Assembly: GCA_017562135.1 (NCBI GenBank)
Contig: QEYB01001046.1
Span: forward strand, 434,001 to 498,000
From: Dipylidium caninum
Taxonomy: Eukaryota > Platyhelminthes > Cestoda > Cyclophyllidea > Dipylidiidae
DNA length: 64,000 bases
Direction of reading: 5' to 3'
The translations under genes were made by a program, and so were the position numbers. Below, in pieces: positions 20,971-34,600 of the stretch. Numbering within the stretch: position 1 is the stretch's first letter; every line of letters starts with the position of its first letter. The notes under the pieces are model-generated. The model saw only the letters and a program-made list of their open reading frames with translations. It was not told the origin of the DNA and made no database searches.

Positions 20971-21334
20971 GAAGCCCATTAGAAAGCGACCGGGGGCTAC
21001 AAGAAGGTGTGGAATATTCTATAGAAAGTGATCAGGGTGTCGGCTCTTCTTCGTCGTTGGAGATATTGCAACGCCGACTAGATCCTGTTAAGGAGTTGGG
21101 TGAAAACTACCGGGCGGGTAAGTGGCGGTCCTCATGAGTGGAATGCGAGGTGTTCGAAGCAACTCCCGACGGACTGCTCGCAATCTTCATCCATCCTCTG
21201 GGCAGCAGACGTTTGTACAACTGATACAGCAGGGAAGGAAGGGGGTCTTCAGTGGGGTTTGTCTCAGCCGAAAGTTGTATTTACTTCCCCCAGATGCATT
21301 TCAGCAGTGTAGAATGCATTGGTTGGCTTTCTGA
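20971..21334 (+). other. Candidate exon pair of an unknown gene
   Basis: Segment 20971-21117 is bounded by acceptor atctctttag and a consensus donor gtaagt, and stays open in one frame (147 bases). That frame reads EILQRRLDPVKELGENYRA near its end. It ends in phase 1. A later acceptor with a pyrimidine tract (ttacttcccccag, exon from 21294) fits that phase and would read DAFQQCRMHWLAF before a TGA at 21332-21334. I recognise no family, and no upstream start exon was found. This could be a chance open frame, a short terminal part of a real gene, or a non-coding RNA exon. Confidence 0.25.
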
Positions 21335-23596
21335 CAAGAGGAATAACCTTCCAGACGAGTATAATCAACATTTATGGCATCACCCTTCCTTACGAAATTC
21401 AGCGTCACACATGTGTGACCTATGTTCCCGGCCACTTCAAGTCGTCCGATTGCAGTCAATCGCGGCAACGCCAAAGCGAGTGAGTGTAAGACAGTGAATA
21501 GAAGGAGCGGTAAGTCTACTCCACGGGCTGTAATATCTTTTTCGTTTTCGATGAAGTGGGCGAAACGATGAGCGGACCAGATTTGAGGGGTTATGCCATG
21601 CCAGATCGAGTTAAAGCATCACGAAGTTGGAAGTCCCCTTGGCAGTGACACTTAGCCACTTATTTCTCCTTGTGTACACCAGAACTTTCTCCTAAAAATG
21701 TAAATTAGTTCAAAAACCCCGTCAATTAGCTTTGAATGGCCCATGTATTCAACATAACCTCGATTGCAAGTGACCCTGAGGACAGATTTTTACCCCAGTG
21801 GGTCGTGAAGTTCGTTCCCCTCCCCCTTCCTCCTTTCTCCACCTCCTCATATGCAGATACGAACACTACTTTCATTAAAGTTGCCATTTTCGGTAAGGTT
21901 AGACGAACTCCAGAATATGATTAAATTAGACTGTCTCTGTGCCAACACCTACATAATCAGTTTCTCGGTATTTGTCCACCCCGACAGACTATTGAGAAAA
22001 AGAGAGGGCGAAATAAATCTCCCCAGGAGAGCGCAACGGCAACATGAAACTGGTATGAGGAAATCCAGAAGTCCTAATGAAATCACCCACCCGAAAGGAT
22101 CCAAATACTACGTGAATCGCTGCAACTGTACAAACGAAGAGATCTTTACTGCGCCAATCGTCTCGGACAGTTGGTGCCTACACATCATAATTGTTTGCCC
22201 AAATAAAATTATTTTATAAGCTTATAAAGCGAGCCGACCTGGTGGGGACCAAACGAGGGAGCGAAGGCGGAGGAGGAACCCCCAGCGGTGGTTGAAAAAG
22301 AGGATTGTTAGGAAGGAGGAAAGCGAGGATAAAACGGAAAAGACTTACTAAATTGGCCGATGTGATTAATTGCCCCAGACGAGAATGCAAGTTACACGGA
22401 CTCCCTAGCATTTCACGAATTTGGCCCGACTTGACCAAAGTTACGAAAAATCTTTCAAGTTTACAGTGTTTTCGATCATTCAGGTCAAGTTAATTGTCTG
22501 GAGGAATCAGTCATTGGCTGCCTCGGCCTTCAATAAGTAGGCAGAATCACCTCTGCCCTTTGCTACTTTGACAGTCTTTCCTCTGTCCCACTCACCCTTT
22601 TATTCCCATTTCTACTCACCCTGGAGGCAAATCAGCATCCCTCGTGGTCGAGGTTGGATCCACACTGTCAGATTAATTTGATCAGACCGTGATTTGAACC
22701 TCTGGCTGAGGTGAATAGACGACACTTACTCTTTTTTTGTTTCTGCGTGTGCTCTTCCGGCCAGTCAGTTGTGGCTCGGGTCTGAGTAGCGTCGCTATGC
22801 GTCGCCTGAACCCGTTAGGGTTACGTTTGGCTCCATCGCACCCCGGCAATACAACCCACCACTTACGCCAGTGGGCAGAACAACTTTTGCCCCTCTTCCT
22901 TAGTCATGAGTCTACCTACATTTAGATAAAGCTCCTTCAAACTCAACAATCGCCGTTATCCACCCAAACTGGACTATTGAGCACGATGAAGGATGATCAT
23001 TTTACCGTAGGGAATCCTCCGTGGGAGCTAAAGATCCCATTAAGATCCACGGGATAGGAGAAACGAATAGGACTACCCCAACCCAGGCTGCCCTCCGGAC
23101 TGCGATGATCGAGAAATGTGAACTGAGAGGATGATAATGAGATTTTCATCAACCGAAGTCTTGTGAATTACAGCGCCGTAATGTCTCCTCCCTCCGCACT
23201 ATCCGCCGCCCCTGAGGGCAGAGAGAGATCCCATGGAGCCACACTTTTCCCGTTGGTCAAAAGTCATTTTAATTCATCAAATCCACCAAATCTGGGGTCA
23301 CCACAGCCTTCCTTCGCCATGAACAATGGATCGTTTGCGGTGGTGCAGTTTAGGTAAAAATCACATGGAACTTTAATCACACACACATGTGAAAAGCATG
23401 TCTCATTAAGTTGTGAAGTTTTAACTTGAGAAATTTTCCTCTTGGAGGGGAGAAGGAGGAAGTTGACAACGACTCTTCTGACTGCACAAAGTAGGACCAC
23501 ATTTACACACAGGCTTAGCAGCCATGAAGCCATACTGTTGGGCAGGTGAAGCGTCGTACGTGGTCACACGCGGTTTAATGCTGCGTTCACCTATTT

Positions 23597-23616
23597 TCTC
23601 TCTCTCTCTCTCTCTC
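23597..23616. repeat. (CT)n microsatellite
   Basis: Ten CT units in a row. Confidence 0.9.
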
Positions 23617-25244
23617 GTTCTCTCATTCTCTTGCTTTTTCTCTACAACTCATAAATGCCGAGGTGCGCCTAATTTTCTCATGTACTCCTGCGAGAAGGCC
23701 CCACGTTCCATCGGTATAATCGGAAGGGAGACAGAGATGCTCGCCGGAATCCGAGCGGAGTCGCATGACGGGGACTGGTGCCACGATCTCACCTGTCGGC
23801 ATTCAGCGCTTTTCTTTGCCTCTGCTGAAGGGACACGCGTGTGTCGGATTTCCTCCACCTCCTCTCCTCCTGCCTCAGGACGGGTGGACTGATGCAATCC
23901 TCGTAGGCCTTCAAACACGAAAGTTCTGTCTTGTTCCGTCCGTGCAGCGTAAAACTGTTTGAGACGACTGCATACGGAGTCAAGGCCTCTTGAGATGCGT
24001 CGTCTGCTAGAATGTGGGAAGTCAATTTCCGGACGCGAACTCTTTTTTGCCCTGGTCGTCAGAAGTGGGCGTTAAGTGCGTCCGCCGGCAGACCGACCCG
24101 CCACTCATCGTAAGAACAGCCTCCCAGTTGCTAATGGTAAAATGACTTGCCAATTTTGTTATTTTGGAATTAATTGACGGCTACCTAAAAATTTTGCTGA
24201 TTTGGTGAAAAACGATTCAGTAGACTACGTATTTATCTCTTTGCTATCCAAGGAGGACGGGAATTCTCCTTGATGTAGTTGGAGAAGCCGACTGGGCCCC
24301 TTCACCCTCCCAAGGAGCGCGCGAGAGAATCACTGGGCATCCAACCATGCACGGAAGTGGATGTAACGGTATCGCTGTCAATGGCGGAGGGATTTTCAAT
24401 GAAGGTAAAATACCGCTTGGCCTAAAAGGTGGGCTGAAAGTGGTTACGTCTACACTACTGACCTCTCCTTCTTACCTCGGAAACCCTTGACTCGGGAGGG
24501 ACTTATGGCGGCTCGTAGCTCATAAAATGTTATCTGATATCACGTCTAGTTTTAACTTACTGAAAGTGGAGATTTTAAAGTACGCACTCCTATTCGGGAT
24601 GAAGAGACTTTGCCACAATTCTCCTTCAGCAAGAGCACCTCAGACCCTAGTCGAGCTGACACGATTTGGGGTCTTAAACTTGGCACTAAGCCCCACTGAC
24701 CGTGGAAGTGAGCAGGTTGATAATAATTTGCAGTGGATAAAAATCGAGCCGGAGTAAATACAGTTCTGAAGTCCTCACGTGGCGCTAACTTGAAGTTGGC
24801 TTCGAGTTCGCAAAGCGGTACACCCGGAAACTGCACCTTCCTCCCGCAGTGAGCTATTTTTGGGCCACCTCCACCACCAACACTGCCAGCGGTGAGGCTC
24901 GAGTGACCGACCGGCGCTGCGGTGTCTATTGCAAATTCGAGGCAGTGGCTGGACGGTGTCTACGCCGGTATTTTTTCTAATCAGCAAGTTAATATTCATA
25001 TGTACGCGGTAAGTTTGTCGGTTCGGGCTTCTCTCACTCACCCGCCTCCCATCTGTTGGTGAAGAGACGACTTTTGATGCGCCTACTGAGTGCCCTTTTC
25101 CACGCCTCCACTATTGTAGGCGCATGAGGAGCTTTCTATGACGAATAGTTTATGTTGATACGACGAGGCCTGATATCGGCGAGGTGCGGTGACGTGGTGT
25201 AGATGAGTCTAACAAATTCACACCATTTGCTGAATTCACGCAAC

Positions 25245-25266
25245 CACACACACACACACACACACA
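25245..25266. repeat. (CA)n microsatellite
   Basis: Eleven CA units in a row. This is the last clear dinucleotide microsatellite before the AT-rich half of the window. Confidence 0.9.
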
Positions 25267-25879
25267 TAAACCCACACTTTCAAACCGAGGGCTTTTAAAA
25301 CAGTGCGTTTTAATCAACTTTAAATTACATTCTGTGACCTGACAAACGTGTGAAACAAACTGTGTGGAGAAAGAGCTGGAGACACCGGTGGCGGTTATAT
25401 AAACACTCCTCGGTAAGCACTGAAAGTCCCGTTGTCAATCGCATTAGTCACAGCATTTGTACGTATCCTGAGCTCGTGACTCCCCCCTCACGGCAGGGCT
25501 GGCATGTCCGTCGTCGTGTCAACTGGCCACTGTTAATTGACCCTCTCCTCCAGTCGGGGTGGCCGGATGAGAGGAGGGAGACGCTTTGAAGAAGCCTCGC
25601 GAGCGCGGGTCGCTTCCGACTCAGGCAGTATTAGAAGAATGCCTTGCAAACCGAGAAATGTCAGTATTAGTTGTACGTAACTTGGGCATGAATCGCCCGG
25701 TCGACGGGAGAAGATTTAACTGCGAGAGAGGCGTCTTACGACACGACGATAGTGTTGGTTGATCAGTCACCGGGTGTTTGTGAGAAATGCTTTAATGCAG
25801 CCATAACAAGTAAAGTGGAAGGAGCCGGTTTACTGGGTACAATGATTACTCTTTTTCTCCTCCCTCCCTCCACCCCCGT

Positions 25880-25891
25880 GGGGGGGGGGGG
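25880..25891. repeat. Poly-G tract
   Basis: Twelve consecutive G residues in non-coding DNA, a region prone to length errors in sequencing. Confidence 0.85.
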
Positions 25892-28800
25892 CAAATTACC
25901 CCAAGGAGTTTTGTCCTACTTCGAACATGCTGAACATTGGGGTTTGATATGCGCGTTATTAGTGAAGGTGGCCCCGGGGCAGCTGCGTCGGGACGGTGGC
26001 CGGCCCGTGAATTTGAAATGCAACTCACTGCCTTCGGTCGGAAAATTGTCGGCCCCATGAGAACGCTTTGCACCGGTCGGTTCAATTTATTGCCTACTCG
26101 ACATCATGTGAAACAAATCACAGTGCATTTTTCAAATTATAGTCACTACTTAGCAGGGTGTACTGTTTATTGCGAAGAGGACTTCCGAAAAATTTCATGA
26201 TGACCCTAATAGCACATAACCCACACACACACGCTCTCGTAAATGTCAATCTAAACAATGGTCAACAGCGGTCATATGCAGGCGTAAACTGAAGCCCAAT
26301 TAATCGGCCTACTGAGGCTTCTTCACCAGCCGTCTACACTGAGGGTCTACGAGGAGGAAAAGACGGACACGCGGGGCCTGCCTTTTCCCTCCCCCCCAAA
26401 CCACTTCTCGGTTCCTTTCGATGCTGTGGCAACTTCAGCGGGTGGACGTCAAGTTGACATGGCAAAAGTCTCCTTCTCAAACAGTTCATGACTGCTTGAT
26501 TGCCGCTAGAAAGTTCCAACTCTTGGTTGGTTTCCTGTCTTTCACATTTTTCTTTCTTCAACGGAATCAGCGTTCTTAATTCCCTTGGCCTCCAGTCCTG
26601 TGGATTTCTCAGTACCTGCCTTCATCAACACGCCTTCCTGAGCTTTTTAAAATATCGGTAGGGGTTTTTCACGTGAAATTTGTAGTGTGAGAAACGGATA
26701 AGCCTGTACTTCATGTGTCTCATATGGCAGATAAATTAAAGGAGATGCCTTGAGAATTTACCAGACTCCTCTTTAGTCGGCAAGAGCGCAATCATGTTCT
26801 GCTGCCTCGCGGCGCTGAGCACCGCCACGACAGCTAAGAGTATTGTCTACCCGCTACCCCACACACACTTGTGCAAGACGCAGACCGACGTTGGTGGATC
26901 ACCCGGGAAGCAGACGGGCAACTGGAGTGGCCGAAGAGGCGTCGATATCGAAGGTGGTTCGGTGTGAAGCACAAATGAGGGGGAGTGGAGACATTAACAG
27001 TTGTACTTTACTAAAAAAGTTGGTGCGATTGTCTCGTTTTCGCGTGGTTCGCCGAGGATACATTAATGAGGAGTAATGTCACCCTCATTCATGAAAGTAA
27101 ACAGGCGGTAGTTTTTATGTGTTTCACAGGCTTATTTCAACTCCTCTGGTGACTGCTACCCTTTGTTTATGACAGCCTCATTCATATATTTTATTACTTT
27201 GCTCGCGTTGTGACGTGATGTGACGACGTACACTTGTGCGTTTCGCTCGCCTGTGCCTATAACTGATGATTGGCAGTCAGTTTAACTACCTCCTGAGTGT
27301 GTGCATGTGCGTATGTGTGTGTCTGCTTGGGATTTTAGATTATAGTACCTGTCAACTTCCGAGATAGCAGTTGTGGGTCTGCTAGGTCTAGGTCCACGGA
27401 GTGGACTTGACTGGGCTTCATATACGCAGTCGCGCCCGAAGGTCCAAGCCTTCTCATCATGACAGCGGACCATTAAAGCCTGCGGTGCAAGTACAAAGCC
27501 GGTAAAAGCCATGGCTTTTCACTCGGTAATATTAACATATTAATTGTCAGAGTCACCCACACGCTTGACGTTTGACTCTCGGGTCTCCGACAGGGTCGCC
27601 CACAGACGACACGTGCGTTCGTTTGCCCCCCCAGGGTAACCACTTCTGTCTCCCGTATCATGGCCGCCAACCGATGGAACTCATATGCGTGGCCAACCTT
27701 TCCGACCGGGGAGAGGACTTGGAGGCCGCGGTCGCGTACTTGGCCTCTCCCAAACAAGCCGATTGGGGAAATGCCCAACTACGAACGCAATCTCCTCTCT
27801 CCTGACACCGCGTCTATTCCTGGTTAGCTTGTTTTGGCTCTAGAATAAGCTGCTTTTATGAATCGCGATCATAATAGGGGATATGGTTAGGAGGGAAATG
27901 ACACACAGCGTGGGAAGCATGGGGAGAGGAGGGAGGCGGAGTGCGCGAATGTGGGGGATGGGACAACACGGACCATCACATAAGCCTGCAATGGTGCTAA
28001 AATAAACATGTTTGACCGTCGAAAACTCTGACAAGTGAATTTGGGTTTAAGGATTCACGTGACACCCAGAAACGGGGTCAGTCAACGAGGGAGAGAAAGA
28101 AATACGACCGAGTTCCTGTTGACTTTTCGTTCCACATGTTCTAAATCTAATAATGCAAAACCAAAGTTTCGAGGTGTCCCTCGGCCACCGAGACTGCTCT
28201 GTGCATTATTTTGGCTCCGACAAAGCAGAATAACAGAATGACTGAGAAGCGGAGCTAGTATTTGCAGTAGATAAATGCGTGATATGCGATTAACCTGTAA
28301 ACCGCGGTAAAACCGACCTCCTCGGTGCGTTAATGCGGCAGTTAAGAGGGTTTAATCAATTTCAGATAGTCTGTGTGAATATTTGAGACTTGTGAGTGTT
28401 AAAATACAATCTCCAATTACAAAGTCATTCTCCTCCTTCTCCTCCTACTCCTCGGCGAACATGTATGGAAATTTCTCGTGGCGGAAATGCAATACGCCTG
28501 GAAATATACTTGACGTCATAAAGCTAAAATGACTGTGGCGCACAAATGCCTTCACATGAATTTCCTCTAAATTAATCCACCTAAACGCCGTGATGCACCA
28601 AAGACATTCGTAGTCGTCTAGACGAGGCACACTCCGAGTCCTGACGTCCACCGGTGGAGGGAAACGGAGACAGAGGCAGCCAAACACCAATGACACCGTC
28701 AAGCGCTGGGAAATAGGACCGAAGATCGTTTATTTGGTGAAGCCTTGAGAGGTAGAGTGAGAGTGAGAGTTTTGTGAAACAAATGTCCCGCGCCTACACG

Positions 28801-31679
28801 AAATCTGACTAAACCTCAAACAAATTTCATGGAATGGGTGTGAATAACCTCTGCTTGCAGATTACCTTAGTAAACAGACCGAGTGAGTGCACAGCGTGGA
28901 AAAGGGAACATTCACTCTGTTGACGGAGAGCTTGCCAGTGCCGAGATTTCATGGGGCCCGGGAAAAAACCTCTACTATGAATTAAAAAGGTGTAATTGGG
29001 GAAAGGAAACGGTCAACACGGTTCCAAATGTCCCATCTTCAGCAATCGGAGTAAATGGAGGCTGAGCATGCTCTAAAGAACCTTTTTTCCTTTCATATGC
29101 GGTGGAATATGGTTCACTGGCGGCAACCATCTGGGCTCCGAGGACTACTAAAACGGCTGCCAGAGGTTGACAAATGCCCATACACTTAAAGAAGATGCAG
29201 ATTTAAGTCCTGAAGGATTTCAAATAAGGAGGCTTTCGATGGAATTTACCACAGATTGGCAACAATGCTTAGAGTGATTGGAGTAATCAGTTTTGTTGTA
29301 GACGGGACAGCTTTGGCCGCCTCAAGCGTTACCTTTCTGTCCAAGGGCACATTCACGACCGCTAGTAGACAAAACGGTGTGATGGGGTGGGGATTCAATG
29401 GAATGCACCGTGAAATTGGGTTAATATTTGGGTTCTGATAAAAATGCCAGATAGTAGAGTGAACAATTTGGCTGACTTGAGGAAATAATCCTAGCATGTG
29501 GAGTAGAAAAGATCACAGTGTGGCATCTGAAATAGCCCAGCTCAACTTATAGGTGTTTCTCCACAAGAGAACGGATTTCTGAGAATCCCCACCACCAAGG
29601 TTATGGCAATTTGTTCCCAAATCTACAATAATCTCCCTTTCAGCATATTGGGACGCCCTTTTTCTTCTAAACGTGCTTATGCTCGGCATTCTTTGCCGCG
29701 GGCCATTTCGGACTCGTCTTCCTTTTGCATTTAAAGAGTCTGTTAGGAAACGGCAAAGTAATAATTTTTAAATAGTATTGAAATCAAGACCCACGGCAAG
29801 ACAGTGTCGAGTAACCTGTCCAAATGAATCATGGGCTAAGGTTAAAAGCATTACCTGTGAAGTAGCCTTGCGATAGTGCTACACTTCAATAGATGAGGAG
29901 ACCAATTCAACAGTCAAGGTGATATCGCCATCGTCTACGTTTAGGTGTCTCAGACAAAGAAATCACAAAGAGAGCAACACGGGCGAGTCAGGCCTCGGGT
30001 GCGGACGCCATAGGTCGAGTAGCCCAGAGGAAGAGCAACACGTAAATGCGAAAAGGCGAACGGGTTTGTGTATATGTGTGTAAAAGACACGTCCACTTAG
30101 TGAAATTAGCGAAACAGCCTATTTGTGTCATTCTTTAGGCGCATAATGTTCATGTACTCGTTATTTGCGCTAAATGACATTGTAAACTTTATTTCAGAGG
30201 TCTCGCTAAGTGTATATCTGCACCACTGAATTAAACCTGGCACGAATAAACAAGGCCTAAGAATCAAGTATTGGACGAAATCACGGAAGGTTTGACATCC
30301 AAACTCTTTGTGCACCCCGAAAATGGCACATGTGATTGCTGAGGCATTCTCCCACTCGTCTGCACATACCTGGCCATGATACACCTCCCTCAGGGCGAGT
30401 CCGCACTCCACTGTTCAGGGTGCCAAATCATCGACTGGACATATTTCCTTGTAATATTTGACTTCCCGTTGTCCCACTCCCTAGGGATGAAGTTCACTAT
30501 GATAAGTCCTGTTTTATTAAATCCTCCACGTGACTGAGTGTCCAAAGTTGAGGACGGGAGTGTGAAAGAATTATGTCACCGGTCATATACCCTATCATCG
30601 ACTTATCGTCGGTTTATACTCATATTGTAATGAAACTCTATTTTTGGTAGGAAATAACGTAAAGTGAGATAGAATTAAGCTGTTCGTCCTATTAAGCCAT
30701 GGCGAGTTTTCCCATTCAATGGACAGCATTTTGGTCAAATTTATATATCGTTGCCTTAATATCAAAAGCATCTAATATTAATATTCCATAGACTTATGCT
30801 CATTGCTCTTATCCAGACTGTGTCATTGGGGTAAGGCCCCCGGTTTCAATTTACTTGTAGGTTCGGCAAAGAACAAGTGATACATGGGTCTTATCAACTT
30901 TCCGGTTGATGTCAGAGATGGGCTAATGAGTTTGAATTATGATTCTCAGGTCATAGTGATGAGCAGAATTGCAACCTCTTGGGGCAAGAAGGATTTTATC
31001 ACGAGAACGTCCGAATAAGTAATAATCCCTTAGGGGTCAAACGGTGACGATGTCTTTGACACCAAGGATAAGGGTCACCATACCTTAGTTCTAAAAATGG
31101 TACTGGCCTCCACTTTTCAATCTACATATGTCTCGGCAGATAAAAGGTTAGAATAGCCAAATGTAACTTTTGATTTGGTTTAAAAAGATAATGCTTTGAT
31201 GAAATTAGTTACCGTAAGGTGTCGACTCCGTAGCACAAATAGATCCACAAATCATGCGTAAGTAACACGTGTGCGATGCGAAGAGTAAAGGAGCTGCAAG
31301 CCTCCGAAGGGGTGGTTAGTAAACCGTCACAAAGTCATATTAAGAGCTGTCACCTGGCTCTATCGTGCGTCTTATAAAGCGGCTCTTTTTCCCCTTGATC
31401 CCAGTATTATTCCTTTCCGTACAACTTATTGACAATTACTCTTGGGACCATTTACGTGCCATATGCGCCCAAGATGCTTACATGTCGCCAATGAAATGAC
31501 TGAGATTCCATGAACAATGAAAAATGCTGCCTCTGTGCAACCCAAATATTTTAAGCTCCATTTACGACAATTCAGTAAACATGAGTATAGCGGCGCATAA
31601 GCACCTTGAGCGTTTGTTTGTACTATTCCATGTATATAATTACCTTGTTTTAAATTGTCATTTAACACTGGCTGTAAAC

Positions 31680-34600
31680 ATGCGGCAATTTGTCGCAGCT
31701 TGCATAATATATGTATTAAGCATTTTTGGACCTACCGAAACCGCCTGTAAACGCAAAGTTTGTGTTACTTTCCTTGCTTTACTGCTATTTACGGCCTTGG
31801 TTTCATTGTATATCACACTAATGACTTGTCCTTCCGCAGCCACCTTAAACTCAATTGCAGAATATATAACTAGCAGAAATTTTGGTTCGAACACAAATTC
31901 TTCTGCCTTACCACTAAGCACTTAACAATTACCATTGCATTTTAGCATTTTTGAGGCTCTACCCAAAGCTAATTTTTGACTATTTATACCTCATCATCCG
32001 ATAGATTAACCCTCTTATGAACATATAGTTTATGCATATTATCACTATTTTTCAGATAATGTTCGTTGGTGCGTGTTTAAGGAAGCAGAGGCACTTAAAT
32101 GCACGGCTCTTTCGGAAGCAATTGCAAAAACACCGTCATTCGCTGTCAACTATACGCTTAGCTGTGTTATGGGTCTCTCTGAGTTCGATTGCATGCACCT
32201 AATAAGCATTGGGAAGGCTGATCTGATCACTATAGATGTCGGTCTTGGAGATATTGCTAGTAGGACTTACAGTCTGCGACCTTTAGCGGTGGAAAACTAC
32301 AATGCAACTAATCCCGATGCTGGCCTTTACTATTACTCCAATATAGTGGTCCCGATTGGAGAAAATTTGGATCCATATACTCTTCGACGCAAGGAAGTTT
32401 GTTTTTCAGGTAAAAATAACAAAGCAGCGTGAATTGGCTGCGTCACTTTTTTTCGAACATAGTGTGTTGCAACACCTAGTTAATTTGCACTAATAGTGTT
32501 AAGATTTCTCATATTTTCCCAGTTTAAGTTGTACTAAGGGGATTTTTGGAATGGATCGATGTTTTAATGTTAAATAAACTGCCTCTTATATCTTGCACCA
32601 TGTATGAGAAGTAACGATACCATAAATGGTGGCATTGATCTTGTACTTTACCATTTGGTGAGGAATGCGCTACAAAGATCCTAGTACGTTCAGGATGTAG
32701 CAGTTTTGGATTAAAAAACGATTTATAGTTTGTCCACGGTCAATCTTGATCCTGACAAACCTTTTTGCTGCCAGTTCCTACCAGGTATAAAGTGCAGAGC
32801 AGTAACCAAGTCGCTTCCACCTGAGAAGAGAAGGCGTCATTACTCGACTAATCAAAATGAATACAAGCTCACCTGTAACCGTTTACTATGTTGATAGGAG
32901 CAGGTACAGCCGAAGGATGGGTCCTTCCTCTGAGCCTCTTAATGGGTAGCCTTCATGCCATCAACATAACTCAGTGTAACAGCGTGGTGCATAACCTCAT
33001 CAAGTTTCTGGGAGACTCCTGCGTCCCCAACGCCTTGCAGAGTGCTTTCAACCCCTTTGGGGATAACACAGAGGAGATCTGTCGGCTCTGTGCCGACGTA
33101 GGAACGCAGGCCTTTTGTACATCGAGGGATCGTTTTGCCGAGAATCAGGGCGCCTGCGTTGTCTTCACGAGCATCGCAACAACCCTGAAACTCAGAAACG
33201 ACCCGTGGCGGCAGTGGTGAGAGCGCGAGAAGTTGATTTGGCTATAAGTGATGGATGGTTTCCTAAAGGACTCTATCAGCTTCTGTGTCCAATTCAACAA
33301 TTGAGGTAAGGATCTTTTGTCTGTGCGACTATTCCATAAAACGAAGAGTTAAGAACGTCTTCCGTATCACATTTTTTGGAAAGGTGATCTGTAAATGGAA
33401 GTCAAACTTATACAGCGTCTGATACTTCTATCTCCATAAACTCGCTATGATTAATAAAGAGATATGCCATTAATTTGACATTTTACAGTTAATTCTTTTA
33501 CATGGTAGAATGTTTTGAGTTAGGACTTCTACGTTTTAATAATTTTAGGGTCACAACTCTATCAGATCCAAAATACGGCGGTTAATAATGGACAAGAGGC
33601 ATTGAGGTAAAATAGGTATTGAAAAACTCGAATTTAAAACAGTTTTATTGCCTGACATGTTTCGGATATGATACTTTTCATCTAAATAGAATCATACCTC
33701 AAAAGCCCGTTGACGTATGGCCTCTTGAGGTTACTCGACCTATTCAAATAAAAGTTCGTGATGTAAACGTCCTGAAAGTGATTGAAGAAAGCATAGATGT
33801 ATAGAGAACTCCTAGTGGAAACGCTATAAACAGTTTCTCCTGTTTTATTTATGAAATCTTCCTCTAATCATCCATTTTATGTAACTTTGTTTTCGTTTCT
33901 CAGGAAATTCTTTGACAACATAAGCGTGTAGTGAACTTCATAACAAGTTAAAACGAAAACTGACCACTTTTGACGTAATCTTCTCGTCGAAATGTACGTT
34001 TATTCTCCAGTGGTCTGTGGACCGCGCCCTTGACGGAATGGCAGTCCTGCAACTGGGGTCGAATTCCCGCTCGTCTTGTCATGACCTCGTCGCGTCGCTT
34101 GGACATCGAGCCGTACAAGGATTTCTTGCGACTTCTTATTACCTCATTCCTCACCAATCCGGCACCGGGAACACCGCGGTTCAACCTCTTCTCCTCCACC
34201 GAGTACGTCGTGGCCGGCCAAAATTGGGTGCAGAGGAATCTCATGTTCTCAGACTTCACCCAGACCCTCTACTTCCCACCGGAGCATCAGATTACAACGT
34301 TCTATCAGTGGATCGGTGCGTATGCTCGTAAAAAGATGCAAAGTTATAAGTACTTGTGAAAGTCGCTATCTGTTAAAGTCTCGCGCCAAATCATCTGCTA
34401 CATTGATGAATTCAGCGTTATTCATCCTTCAAAATTCTTAGCAGAGTGATTTCCTCTTGTCCTTAAGGAAGAAGAAGTCAAATTATTTGCCTTCCCTCTG
34501 TCTCACCTCTCAGCTTCCCGACAAGGTGTCACCTACTGGTTCACCCCAGCGGGTGGAAAGATGCTGTGACTGGGATAAAAATCACTTAATTAGCAGTGTC

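Larger units (their letters stand above)
18891..31679. other. Gene-poor region between nkx6 and the transferrin gene
   Basis: No protein family is recognisable on either strand. Open frames are short and mostly explained by low-complexity DNA. One pair of exon-like segments (20971-21117 and 21294-21334) is reported separately with low confidence. Microsatellites persist to about 25.3 kb; after about 30 kb the composition becomes AT-richer. Promoter elements of the transferrin gene should lie at the right edge, but none is distinct enough to name. Confidence 0.6.

Noticed and set aside
23163..23357. Ser/Pro-rich open frame followed by gtaaaa
   Set aside because: It looks somewhat exon-like, but the donor is weak, no partner exon fits, and no family is recognised.
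29246..29497. Overlapping open frames on both strands
   Set aside because: No domain recognised and no splice partners. Probably chance.
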